A stretch of 64,000 nt of DNA from DASQZT01 sp963728965. GTDB lineage: Bacteria; Acidobacteriota; Terriglobia; Bryobacterales; Bryobacteraceae. This document shows positions 26,619-34,949 of this stretch, piece by piece; position 1 is the stretch's first letter; each line of letters opens with the position of its first letter. The position numbers and the translations under genes were made by a program. Below the pieces are notes generated by a model. The model was given only the letters and a program-made list of their open reading frames with translations. It made no database searches and was not told the origin of the DNA. The stretch covers positions 1,054,001-1,118,000 of the forward strand of contig CAVSMH010000008.1 in the NCBI GenBank assembly GCA_963728965.1. The letters are read 5' to 3'.

Positions 26619-27917
26619 TCAGCTCAGACCTTTGATCTTCCAGCCGCCGCGGTAATGCCCGCGCACCAGCGCGGTGGCTTCCCGGGAGTTGGTGAATTTC
26701 GATTTGGCGGCATTCCATTCCAGGGTGGTGTTGGGAAAGTGGGTGGCGATAGGGCCCAGCAGCACGGTTTCGGTGAGGGGCCCGGCGTAGTCGAATGCGG
26801 CGGAGGCCTTGCCCTTGCCGAGCACGGCATCGACGAACTGGTGGTAGTGGTCGCTGGTTTCGGCGACCGGCATCTGGAAGCTCTGGTTCGAATCCGGGAA
26901 AAACACCACGGGAGTGTTGATGTGGGGCAGCAGCATGTCGCCGAGAGTGCCGATGAAGAGCGACCCCTGGGGCGGCACGGTCCCGGATTTCACGCGGGCC
27001 AGGACCTCCTGCGGCGGACGCTGCTCGCCATCGTACCAGGTGAGCTTGACGCCGCCTGGGAACGTGTATTGGATGACGGAATTGAGGGCCCAGCTTTCGC
27101 GGTTCGGCGCCACGCCTTCGGAGCGCACGGTGAGCGGGGCGGGGAGGCGCAGCGAATCGATCACCGGGTCGAGAATGTGGCAGCCCATGTCGCCGAACGT
27201 GGCGGTGCCGAAATCGAGCCGCTTGCGCCAGTTGGAGGGGTGATAGCAGCCTTCCAGGTAGGGTCGCGGTTCTGCGACGCCGATCCACTGGTCCCAGTCC
27301 AGCGTGGCGGGGGGCTGATCGACGCGCGTGGGCAGCGGGTTGGGATCGCCCCATTTCTTGTTGCTGAACGAGTGGACCTCATTGACCTTGCCGATGATCC
27401 CGGACTGGATCAACTGGACGGCCTGGCGATAGACGCGGTTGGAATGGACCTGGATGCCCATCTGGGTGACCAGCTTTTTCTTGCGGGCGAACTCGGTCAG
27501 CTTGCGCACCTCGTGGATGTTGTGGGCCAGCGGTTTCTGCACGTAGGCGGGGAATCCCATGCGCATGGCGGACATCGCCTGGGGCGCGTGCATGTGGTCG
27601 GGGGTGCCGACGCAGACGATGTCGATGTTCTTGCGTTCGCGGTCGAGCATGCGGCGCCAGTTGTCGTAGACGCGGATGTCGGGGTATTTCTTTTTGGCGC
27701 GTTCGAACTGGGCGGAATCGACATCGGCCACGCAGACCAGGCTGACGTCGGGATGGGTGGCGATGCCGTCGAGGGTGTAGTAGGCCATTCCGCCGGCGCC
27801 GAAACTGGCCAGGCGCAGTTTGCGGCTGGGCGGAGCGGAAAGGAGATGGCGGACGAAAAACGGCGCGGCGGCGGCCTGACGGAGCAGGGCGCGGCGGCTG
27901 ACAATCGGAGGGGTCAT
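26619..27917 (-). CDS. Tat-exported Gfo/Idh/MocA family oxidoreductase
   Basis: 432 residues from the ATG at 27917. The N-terminus is a twin-Arg signal (SRRALLRQAAAAPFF). The Rossmann domain begins LRLASFGAGGMAYYTLDGI, followed by CVADVDSAQ; the active-site Lys motif is VQKPLAHNIHEV (family EKP), and TQMGIQVHSN plus FGTATFGDMGCHILDP are typical of the Acidobacteria/Planctomycete exported branch. It would oxidise or reduce a sugar or sugar derivative in the periplasm with a tightly bound NAD(P). Coupled to a DUF1080 hydrolase 10 bases downstream. Confidence 0.88.
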   Translation of the reverse strand: MTPPIVSRRALLRQAAAAPFFVRHLLSAPPSRKLRLASFGAGGMAYYTLDGIATHPDVSLVCVADVDSAQFERAKKKYPDIRVYDNWRRMLDRERKNIDIVCVGTPDHMHAPQAMSAMRMGFPAYVQKPLAHNIHEVRKLTEFARKKKLVTQMGIQVHSNRVYRQAVQLIQSGIIGKVNEVHSFSNKKWGDPNPLPTRVDQPPATLDWDQWIGVAEPRPYLEGCYHPSNWRKRLDFGTATFGDMGCHILDPVIDSLRLPAPLTVRSEGVAPNRESWALNSVIQYTFPGGVKLTWYDGEQRPPQEVLARVKSGTVPPQGSLFIGTLGDMLLPHINTPVVFFPDSNQSFQMPVAETSDHYHQFVDAVLGKGKASAAFDYAGPLTETVLLGPIATHFPNTTLEWNAAKSKFTNSREATALVRGHYRGGWKIKGLS

Positions 27918-28010
27918 GAGAACCCACAATTGTAGCTCCGCAAACCTGCGATGGCATTGCCCGTCACCAACCGGCATCCCGACCCCGGGGGAGAAGTTGC
28001 GGCGGGCCGG

Positions 28011-30125
28011 CTACGGATCGGCGTTCCGGTCGGCAATGTAGAGGCAGCCGGCGCGGAATCGTTCGTGCGTGTAGCGGGCCAGGAATTCGGCGAGCGCCGG
28101 CAGCGGGGGCGAGCCGCATCGCGGCAGGGGGGTGACGAAGTGGCGGATGCCGGTGCGCGCCATCAGGGCGTTCACCTCCGCGCCGGATCGAGCCGCCAGG
28201 CATTCCCGATAAAAGGTGAAGTTGTGGAGACCCGTGCTGTAGGCGCGCGCGTTCAGGCCGGCAATGCCGTTGGTGAAAAAGGCAACCGGCTCTTCCGGCG
28301 CGGTGCGGTTCAGGTGCTCCGCCAAAAGGCGGGATGGCGCGTGGAGTTCGAGGTAGGCGGCCGCTTCCGCCCGGAAGTTCATCGGATTGAGACAGAAGTC
28401 TTTGTGCCAATAGCCGGACGCAGGCAGCAGGTACATGCCCGCCGCGACCATGGCGACGGTAATGCCCGTGAGGGCGCCGAACAGGCTGGCGTCGCCGCCG
28501 CGGACGAGCTGCAGATAGCGCGCGAACGCGTAGAGCAGCAACGGAAGAGCGGGCACCACATAGCGGACGTAAGAGGCCGTCGCCCAGGTGGCCCCGAAAA
28601 AAGCCGCTGCCAGTGCCATGGCGCCGACCATCTCCCGGGTGAACAGCGATCGCGGCGCGGAAAACAACAGCAACAGCGCGAACAGATAGGCCAGTCCCAG
28701 CGCACCGTCCCGGCTTTCCAGGAATCGGCTGGTGTGGAAGGTAAGATCGAACGGCACGTGCCAGCTCAGCGGCGTCTTGAACCGGACGTCTTCCCAACTG
28801 CTGGAGGTAGCGAAATAGGGAGACCGGAAAATGCTGTTGAGGAAGGGGAATACGGGATTGCCGGTTTTCCAGTAGCCGGTGACCAAAGGGGGAGCGGCGA
28901 GGAGCGCCACCAGCGCCATGGCGCGCAGGGCGGTGAGAAGTTGGTGACGGCGATGGGCGGCTTGGCCGCCGCTGGCCGCGACGATCCATACCAGGCACGG
29001 CAGAACGAAAGCCAGGGCGACCAGTTTGGTCGCGAGCGCGGCGCCCAGCAGCGCTCCGCAGAGCGGGACGTACCGCGGGTCCGGGCGGCGGGTGGCTTCG
29101 ATCAGCGCGATGGCCGCGCTCAACAGAAACGCCGTCCAGAGATTGTCGGTGAACATCGCCCCGGTCGTCAGTTGGATCACCGGCGTGGCCGCGAATACCG
29201 AGGCGATGACGAGGGCCGGGTTGCGCGAGGTCTGGGTACGGCAAAGATGAAACACCAGCAGCGAGTCGATCACCAGAAACGCAAAGGGCAGGAGCTTGGC
29301 GGCGAACTCACCGCCCAGAAACACCAGGGTGGTGAAACACCAGTCCCCGGCCATGGCCATGACGCCCCAACTAACGCGCGTGACATCGAAGTGCCAGGCG
29401 TGATGCTGAAGCATGTAGAGCGGGACGGCCAGGTGGACGGCGATCCCGTCGGCACTCACCTCCGGCTTGAGGCTCATGAGGAACTGCGTGCCGAGCGTAT
29501 ACAGGAGGAGCGCCAGGGCCCCGTAATCGGCCAGGTGGCGGGTGAGGTCAGCGGAAAGGGGAACGAGCGCCTTCCACCGGCGATACAACTCCCGGCAAGC
29601 CACGGCGGCCGGCCCGGCGAGCAGGATGACGAACACCGGCGTGACATTCCAGCGGCTGAAAGCGAGAAGACCGGCGAGCCATCCCCAGATGGCGCAACCC
29701 GCCACCAGAGCCAGCGTGTGTAACAGACCGGAAGAATTCCCCGCGCCCGGAATGAGGCCGAGTGCGGCGAGCAGCCATCTTCCGAGACCGTAGGCCGCGA
29801 GCAGGAAGAACGCCAGCGCGCAGACCGGCCTCGGTCCGGTGAGCACCGCGGCATAGAGGACGGCTCCACCAAACAAACAGGGGAGAAGCAGGGTACGGCG
29901 CACCAGGAAGAGAACGGAGGCGGCGGCGGCGAACAGCCCGGACCAGGTGAGGAAGCGATCGAGCCCCGTGGAATCCCAAACCGGCTGAGCGAAGATGCGG
30001 GCGTGCGCCGCACCCAGGACGCAGACGGAGAGCGATACCAGCATGACGGCCCAACGGACGCTCCGCCCGATGCGGGTTCTCCGAATTCTCCCTTCCGGCT
30101 TACATTCCATAGGCCGCCGCAACAT
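28011..30125 (-). CDS. Polytopic membrane protein, GT-C glycosyltransferase-like
   Basis: 704 residues with around 13 hydrophobic helices (for example ALAFFLLAAYGLGRWLL, YGALALLLYTLGTQFLM, ALGLAYLFALLLLFS) and a non-membrane C-terminal end with short motifs. The layout resembles GT-C lipid-linked sugar transferases (ArnT/PMT/PglB group), with an acidic residue in the first long periplasmic loop (VSADGIAVHLAVPLYML). I see no full PMT signature, so the reaction is uncertain. The second half of the loop region contains APSRLLAEHLNRTAPEE, like soluble tails of such enzymes. No other surface-sugar genes are adjacent. An alternative ATG lies 15 bases downstream of the start used. Confidence 0.6.
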   Translation of the reverse strand: MLRRPMECKPEGRIRRTRIGRSVRWAVMLVSLSVCVLGAAHARIFAQPVWDSTGLDRFLTWSGLFAAAASVLFLVRRTLLLPCLFGGAVLYAAVLTGPRPVCALAFFLLAAYGLGRWLLAALGLIPGAGNSSGLLHTLALVAGCAIWGWLAGLLAFSRWNVTPVFVILLAGPAAVACRELYRRWKALVPLSADLTRHLADYGALALLLYTLGTQFLMSLKPEVSADGIAVHLAVPLYMLQHHAWHFDVTRVSWGVMAMAGDWCFTTLVFLGGEFAAKLLPFAFLVIDSLLVFHLCRTQTSRNPALVIASVFAATPVIQLTTGAMFTDNLWTAFLLSAAIALIEATRRPDPRYVPLCGALLGAALATKLVALAFVLPCLVWIVAASGGQAAHRRHQLLTALRAMALVALLAAPPLVTGYWKTGNPVFPFLNSIFRSPYFATSSSWEDVRFKTPLSWHVPFDLTFHTSRFLESRDGALGLAYLFALLLLFSAPRSLFTREMVGAMALAAAFFGATWATASYVRYVVPALPLLLYAFARYLQLVRGGDASLFGALTGITVAMVAAGMYLLPASGYWHKDFCLNPMNFRAEAAAYLELHAPSRLLAEHLNRTAPEEPVAFFTNGIAGLNARAYSTGLHNFTFYRECLAARSGAEVNALMARTGIRHFVTPLPRCGSPPLPALAEFLARYTHERFRAGCLYIADRNADP

Positions 30126-30131
30126 CGGCGG

Positions 30132-30197
30132 TGGGGCGTGAGGCTGGCGGACTCGAACAACCTAAGACCCGCGGACCGGCCCGTTCCACTACACCCC
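30132..30197 (-). pseudogene. tRNA-Leu(UAG)-like remnant
   Basis: On the minus strand the ends pair as an acceptor stem (GGGGTGT with ACGCCCC, one G-U pair), followed by A-C-C. Inside are GTAGTGGAAC, the GCGGGTCTTAGG anticodon-arm sequence typical of tRNA-Leu(UAG) (anticodon at 30162-30164), and GTTCGAGTCC as in a T arm. The 3' half of the anticodon stem and the whole long variable arm of a Leu tRNA are missing, and 11 bases rather than 5 separate the T loop from the acceptor strand. About 66 bases, so not a functional canonical tRNA as read. Confidence 0.35.
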
Positions 30198-30329
30198 ATG
30201 CGCGACGTGCCGCGCGGGCTCCGGCGGCCGCGCCTGTCTTGGCGGGGGCTTCCGGATGGCGATGCTACACTGTGGATGAAACCCTGAGGGATGCGGCGTA
30301 AGCTGGGGAATCGTTGATGGAATCACTGC

Positions 30330-30608
30330 CAATTCGTTGGCAGGATGAACGACGTCGGCTACACTGGAATGGATTTGATCCGGAACATCACGCAGATCGA
30401 CCGGAACCGCGGGTTCAAGGCGCAGATTCTGGCGGCGTCGCTGCGATCGCCGACCCACGGGATCGATGCCGCGCTCGCCGGAGCGCACATCGCCACCATG
30501 CCTTGCAAGGTGTTGGACATGCTGTTTGATCACCCGTCCGGCAAAGGCCTGGACCAATTCCTGAGGGACTGGGCCAAGGTCTTGCAGGAAACGCCGGTCG
30601 CGGGATAG
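30330..30608 (+). pseudogene. Truncated transaldolase / fructose-6-phosphate aldolase (C-terminal stub)
   Basis: The frame reads FVGRMNDVGYTGMDLIRNI, then FKAQILAASLRSP, DAALAGAHIATMPCKVL and GLDQFLRDWAKVL, which is the last 90 residues of the transaldolase family (FSA/TalC type). The N-terminal two thirds, including the Schiff-base Lys, are absent; the frame is closed by a stop at 30315-30317, a few codons before FVGR. An ATG at 30345 could start a short peptide but not an enzyme. It follows the tRNA-like remnant by about 130 bases, which contain no gene. Confidence 0.75.
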
Positions 30609-30622
30609 GCGTATATCGAGGA

Positions 30623-31024
30623 ATGCCGTTAGCGGTGTGGTTGCTGATGCCATCCGAGTGGCTGACGCTCGGGCTGGCGGGAGTGCTGGTGGTCCTGTTG
30701 GCACTCATCGGATACAGGTCGTGGCAGAGCTCGCGGATTGCGCCCGAGGAACTCGAGCGGCGGCGGCGGCGGATGCTGATGGGCACCGGCAAAATGGGCG
30801 ACGCCACGCTGATCGACGCGCGGGAATCGCTGCTGTTCTATTCCTACGATGTGCGCGGCGTGGAGTACACGGCATCGCAGGACGTCTCCCAGCTGGGCGA
30901 ATTTCTGCCGGCGGAACTGCCGTTGAGCGGACCGGTCCTGGTACGCTACGACGCGCGGAACCCGGCCAATTCGATCCTGGTGGCCGAGGAGTGGAGCGGG
31001 CTGCGGGTCACGCGAGTGAGCTGA
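30623..31024 (+). CDS. Single-pass membrane protein, DUF3592-like
   Basis: 133 residues. One N-terminal membrane helix (LTLGLAGVLVVLLALIGY), a short basic segment (ELERRRRRMLMGTG) and a beta-rich domain (GDATLIDARESLLFYSYDV, GVEYTASQDVS, PLSGPVLVRYDARNPANS). The VRYDARNPANS ending with a following valine-rich strand matches DUF3592 domains, small beta domains of unknown role. It begins 14 bases after the transaldolase stub and is convergent with the next gene. Confidence 0.6.
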   Translation: MPLAVWLLMPSEWLTLGLAGVLVVLLALIGYRSWQSSRIAPEELERRRRRMLMGTGKMGDATLIDARESLLFYSYDVRGVEYTASQDVSQLGEFLPAELPLSGPVLVRYDARNPANSILVAEEWSGLRVTRVS

Positions 31025-31039
31025 GAACGGGCGGCGCTG

Positions 31040-31507
31040 CTATTGCTTCTCCAGCACCAGCTTCTGCTGCACCTCTCCCAGGTCGCTTTTGAAGAAACGG
31101 GCGATGGTGAGCGTTTGCCCGTCTTCGGAGAGCGTCCAGCGATCGCTCACGGTCATGTCGTTGCCCCCGAAATTCATCTTGGAGTGGATGATGAGAGCAT
31201 CGCCATCCCACTTGACGGTGCTTTTGACGGGGCTGCCCATGATCTCGTTGTTGCACTCCTGCCCGTCGGTGGTGTAAACGGCGTGGAATTCGAAATCGCC
31301 CTGATCGCCGGAAGACTTGCTGGTAGCTTCCAGCTTGGGCTCGTTGTGGGCGATCTTGCTGGTCATGGAATGGGGCGCCGGCATCTCGCCGAAGCTGCTC
31401 TTGGAGGGGTTCAGCTTCCAGTCTCCCGTGTAGTTCGGCTTGGCGAGGGCGGGCAGCGCGGCCAGGGCCACCAGGGCGAGGGCGGCAAGGTAAGGTCGGC
31501 AGGTCAT
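31040..31507 (-). CDS. Secreted lipocalin-like hypothetical protein, 155 aa
   Basis: Signal peptide (YLAALALVALAALPALA) followed by KPNYTGDWKLNPSKSSFGE, an opening seen in many secreted acidobacterial proteins of unknown role. The rest alternates hydrophobic and polar residues (STVKWDGDALIIHSKMNF, DRWTLSEDGQTLTIARFF), consistent with a small beta barrel or sandwich. The last strands (WTLSEDGQTLTI) resemble DUF-type lipocalin-like folds. Two Cys are absent from the mature part except one (ECNNEI). No partner gene is evident. Confidence 0.6.
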   Translation of the reverse strand: MTCRPYLAALALVALAALPALAKPNYTGDWKLNPSKSSFGEMPAPHSMTSKIAHNEPKLEATSKSSGDQGDFEFHAVYTTDGQECNNEIMGSPVKSTVKWDGDALIIHSKMNFGGNDMTVSDRWTLSEDGQTLTIARFFKSDLGEVQQKLVLEKQ

Positions 31508-31583
31508 CGATTCACCTCAGAATGCATTATAGAGGTTGCGCGGGTGCGCTACGCCGCAGCAGCGAGCTTGCCGGCACGGTGTT

Positions 31584-32219
31584 TCAGTTTTCCGTATCCA
31601 CGACCTCGAAGTGGAACCGCTCGGGTGGGAACAGGCCCGTCACCTGCGGCACGAGATGCGACCAGGTCTGGTACGCCGTGCCGGCCAGCGGCGAATTCAG
31701 GTAGATCAGAAACTGGTTCGAGAAGCACTCGATCGGGGGCGGCTGCCGGAAGGTGAGGCGCAGCCCGACGGCCTTCTCGAGCGCGACCCCGCGGGTGGGC
31801 ACATGCTTATCGATCAGCAGGGTGACGAAACTGGCGCGGCTGGCGTGCGGCCAGACATCGGGGTGCAGCAGGCGGCGCAGCGTTTCCTGGGCTTCGAACG
31901 TGATCTCGCACTGCCGGATCCACTCCAGCACGGAATCGCCCCACAGCCAGTGCGAGACCAGCGCTCTGTACTGCTCGGTGAGCTGCAGCGCGAGATCCAG
32001 TTTCCGCTGCGCCAGGATGTCTTCGCGCGCGTCGATGAGGGCGAGCATGTCCTCGGCTTCGGGCAGCACCGAGTCGAGCCCGGAGGTATGTTCCTGCGGC
32101 CCGTATTCGGCCGCGGAATGTACCAGCAGCGGTGGGAGTTCGTGGGTCTGGTTTCCCGGAATCGCGATATACCTGGCATCTCCCATGAGTGCGTCCTGCC
32201 CCTGATTATTAGACGCCAT
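31584..32219 (-). CDS. Hypothetical protein, 211 aa
   Basis: I do not recognise the family. From the ATG at 32219 the protein is soluble, without a signal peptide; the frame runs on upstream but only antisense to the ROK gene and has poor codon pattern there. It is mostly helical in the middle (LPEAEDMLALIDAREDILAQRK, in parts) and ends with beta-like strands (TGLFPPERFHFEVVDTEN). A Trp/His-rich stretch (SHWLWGDSVLEWIRQ) stands out. It is divergent from the ROK gene with about 150 bases between, room for two promoters. Confidence 0.5.
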   Translation of the reverse strand: MASNNQGQDALMGDARYIAIPGNQTHELPPLLVHSAAEYGPQEHTSGLDSVLPEAEDMLALIDAREDILAQRKLDLALQLTEQYRALVSHWLWGDSVLEWIRQCEITFEAQETLRRLLHPDVWPHASRASFVTLLIDKHVPTRGVALEKAVGLRLTFRQPPPIECFSNQFLIYLNSPLAGTAYQTWSHLVPQVTGLFPPERFHFEVVDTEN

Positions 32220-32367
32220 AACGGGGCGCTTCTGTTTCCAGTTGTAGCACATGGGGTACCAGTACGCATGCGGAAGTTTGGATCTGCGGGATCGACGATT
32301 CTTATCAACCCGGGGAGGCGGACGACGGTGAAGGCGTCCGCGGACAAGCGTGCTATGATGCCGGTCG

Positions 32368-33297
32368 ATGAACGAATACGCCATCGGTGTGGACTTGGGC
32401 GGAACCAATCTGCGGGCTGCCGCGATTGACCAGTCGGGCACGATCCTCGACAAGATTTCCGGCAGTACGAACTTCTCCGAGGGGCGCGATGCGGTGCTGC
32501 ACGATATCGTCACCGCCATCCAGAAAATGCGCGACCTGCACGGCGCGGCCGGGTTGGCGGGAATCGGCGTGGGCGTTCCCGGGTTCATCCGCATGAAGGA
32601 AGGATTCGTCACCAGTTCGAACAATCTGCCGTACCTGGAGAACTTTCCGGTGCGGGACGAGATTTCGCGCCGCCTGGGCACGAGAGTGATTCTGGAAAAC
32701 GACGCCAATGCCGCGGCGCTGGGCGAGAAGTGGATGGGAGCGGGGCGCGAGGTGGACGACCTGGTGCTGCTGACCTTGGGCACCGGCATCGGCGGCGGCA
32801 TCATTTCCTGCGGCCGGGTGTTGCGCGGCTTTGTCGGCATGGCCGGCGAACTGGGTCACATTACCGTGGTGCCCAACGGCAACCCGTGCGGCTGCGGCAA
32901 TCAGGGGTGCCTGGAGAAACACGCGTCGGCCACGGCCATCACCGCCATGGCGCGGCTGATGCAATTGGGCGAAGAGCTCTCCTCGAAGGAGGTCTTCGAA
33001 CTGGCGGCCGGGAGCGGGGAAGTGGGCGAGAAGGCCCGCACCATCTGGAGAGTGATGGGCGAAGCGCTGGGCGTGGCCCTGGCGACGCTGGTGAACACCT
33101 TCAATTTCCCGCTCTACCTGCTGAGCGGGGGCATGCTGCCGGCGTGGGAGTTCTTCGCGCCGCACATGATCCGCACCATGGCGCAGCGTTCTTTCACCTA
33201 TCGCGCCACCAAAGCCGAAACGCGTGTGGAGCAGGCCACCCTGGGCAACGAAGCCGGACTGTTCGGCGCGGCCTATCTGCCGTGGCTCGAGAAGTAA
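32368..33297 (+). CDS. ROK-family glucokinase-like sugar kinase
   Basis: 309 residues. ATP-binding start GVDLGGTNLRAAAID, catalytic-Asp motif LENDANAAALGE, TLGTGIGGGII, and the ROK zinc site GHITVVP followed by CGCGNQGCLE with three Cys. Length and order match bacterial ROK glucokinases, which phosphorylate glucose at C6 with ATP in the cytosol. No DNA-binding domain precedes it, so it is a kinase, not a ROK repressor. The next gene, a DUF1080 protein, starts 21 bases downstream on the same strand. Confidence 0.92.
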   Translation: MNEYAIGVDLGGTNLRAAAIDQSGTILDKISGSTNFSEGRDAVLHDIVTAIQKMRDLHGAAGLAGIGVGVPGFIRMKEGFVTSSNNLPYLENFPVRDEISRRLGTRVILENDANAAALGEKWMGAGREVDDLVLLTLGTGIGGGIISCGRVLRGFVGMAGELGHITVVPNGNPCGCGNQGCLEKHASATAITAMARLMQLGEELSSKEVFELAAGSGEVGEKARTIWRVMGEALGVALATLVNTFNFPLYLLSGGMLPAWEFFAPHMIRTMAQRSFTYRATKAETRVEQATLGNEAGLFGAAYLPWLEK

Positions 33298-33318
33298 GCG
33301 CGCTACACTGGACATTCT

Positions 33319-34251
33319 ATGAGACCAATTTATGTCGCACTCATGGCCGCGGCCGTGTGCCTTACGCCGGCCGGATCGCAGACCCGCTCGAACCCGTTTC
33401 TCGGACGCTGGGACTTGACGGTTACATCTTCCCGGGGCTCCTCGAATCAGTGGATCGAAATCGTCGAGAAGGATGGGAAGCTGGATGGACGCATCCAGCC
33501 GGGCGGCGGCGCCTCGCACCCGATCGCGGCGGCCAAGCGCGACGGATCGCACCTGGTCGTCACCGTGCAGGCCGCCGGGAAAGGGCCGGAGACGACGTGG
33601 GATCTCGCCGTCGAAGGCAATCATCTCACCGGCACGCAGAAGCACGGTGACACGGCGTCGGATGTGAAGATCGAGGGGGTGCGCGCGCCGGCCTTGAAGC
33701 GTCCGATGCCGAAAGCCTGGACGACTCCCGAGCCGCTGTTTAACGGAAAGGACCTGACCGGCTGGGAAACGGTAGGACAGAACAGCCATTGGACCGCGCG
33801 GGATGGGGAACTGGTCAACGACAATCCCGGACACGGCGGAGCCAACATCAAAACCACCCGCAAGTTCGACGATTTCAAACTGCACATCGAAGTGAACTGC
33901 CCCGAAGGCGGCAACAGCGGCATCTATCTGCGCGGCCGCTATGAAATCCAGGTGGGCACGGAAGGCGGCACCCAGCCGAGCCACGAAATGGGCGCGGTGT
34001 ACGGTTATTTCGCGCCGGCGGCCTTTCCGAAGAAGCTGGGCGAATGGTCGACCTTCGACATCACGCTGGTGGGCCGGAACGTAACGGTGGTGCGCGACGG
34101 CGTGAAGATTCACGACAACGTCGAAATCCCCGGGATCACGGGCGGAGCGCTGGATAGCAACGAAGGCGAGCCGGGGCCGTTCTATCTGCAGGGAGACCAC
34201 CAGGGCGTGATCCGCTATCGGAACATCACCGTGTCGGTGCCGAAGAAGTAG
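33319..34251 (+). CDS. Secreted two-domain DUF1080 protein
   Basis: 310 residues with a signal peptide (YVALMAAAVCLTPAGSQ). Residues about 25-120 form a beta-rich domain (NPFLGRWDLTVTSSRG, WDLAVEGNHLTGTQ), similar in style to lipocalin-like domains. The C-terminal DUF1080 domain has PEPLFNGKDLTGWETVG, NSGIYLRGRYEIQV, SHEMGAVYGYFAP and PGPFYLQGDHQGVIRYRN. Predicted periplasmic hydrolysis of 3-keto-disaccharides or binding of carbohydrates. Located directly after a sugar kinase, suggesting one sugar-use transcript. The IS element follows 225 bases later. Confidence 0.82.
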   Translation: MRPIYVALMAAAVCLTPAGSQTRSNPFLGRWDLTVTSSRGSSNQWIEIVEKDGKLDGRIQPGGGASHPIAAAKRDGSHLVVTVQAAGKGPETTWDLAVEGNHLTGTQKHGDTASDVKIEGVRAPALKRPMPKAWTTPEPLFNGKDLTGWETVGQNSHWTARDGELVNDNPGHGGANIKTTRKFDDFKLHIEVNCPEGGNSGIYLRGRYEIQVGTEGGTQPSHEMGAVYGYFAPAAFPKKLGEWSTFDITLVGRNVTVVRDGVKIHDNVEIPGITGGALDSNEGEPGPFYLQGDHQGVIRYRNITVSVPKK

Positions 34252-34476
34252 GCGGGCGCCGGCGGGTGGGCCGGCGGACCGTCTGATGTCGCGGATGGGG
34301 ATGGTTGGATTGTTGGGCTGTCAGCAGTCTCGGCACTCCAATAACGCAGAATCCGATAAGCCGTTGAGAATGACGGGCAGGGTGGGTCCGGCATAACCGG
34401 CCACAGAAGCCATCTATTTTCGCGTTCGTAAATTTGTCTGGCTTTGGTTCAATTCTTGTAGTATAGTTACTCCAAG

Positions 34477-34824
34477 ATGGAATTCGAGCCCAAGGGTCCC
34501 GAGGCTGCCAGACTCCGCCAGCGCAAATTTGCGCTGCTCCGCCAATTCCCTTTCCCCCAAGATCTGCTGCCAGGCTCGCTGTCCGTCAGCCATACCAAGT
34601 GTGGAAAGCCTACTTGCCATTGCGCCAAAGGCGAGGGGCACCCCGCTTGGTCGCTCACCTTTATGGTGGCCGGTAAGAAGCGGGTCGAACGCATCCCCAA
34701 GGACTGGGTGGACGACGTCCGCCGGCGCGTCGCTGCCGGCCACGCCTTTCAGGACGCTCTGCGCGAGGTCCTCGCCGCCAATGCCGAGTTGCTGGTATTG
34801 CGGCGCAAACAGCAGCCCCGCTGA
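34477..34824 (+). CDS. IS accessory protein / transposase N-terminal ORF (DUF6788-like)
   Basis: 115 residues. Basic helical N-terminus (EAARLRQRKFALLRQF), then HTKCGKPTCHCAKGEGHPAW, a Cys/His cluster that probably binds zinc, followed by a helical part ending in LRRKQQPR. Such a small protein precedes IS4-like transposases in several IS groups. The stop at 34822 lies inside the open frame of the transposase one base to the minus side, with more than 80 bases where both frames are open, so a minus-one frameshift fusion is possible. Confidence 0.65.
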   Translation: MEFEPKGPEAARLRQRKFALLRQFPFPQDLLPGSLSVSHTKCGKPTCHCAKGEGHPAWSLTFMVAGKKRVERIPKDWVDDVRRRVAAGHAFQDALREVLAANAELLVLRRKQQPR

Positions 34825-34949
34825 CCGGGCCACACGTTCGCCAAATCCAAAACTACGCCTGCCACTGCCTGGGCCTGAAGTCCTTCTTCCAACGACCGGG
34901 CGATGGCCGGGTCCATCCCCATATCCCGGCGCGAGATCTGGTCTGGGCC

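Noticed and set aside
27951..29723. Plus-strand open frame opposite the GT-C-like membrane gene
   Set aside because: Polar, Arg/Gln/Glu-rich and motif-free; the minus strand has many clear membrane helices.
32353..34200. Minus-strand open frame opposite the ROK kinase and DUF1080 genes
   Set aside because: Antisense shadow; the plus strand carries two recognisable families.
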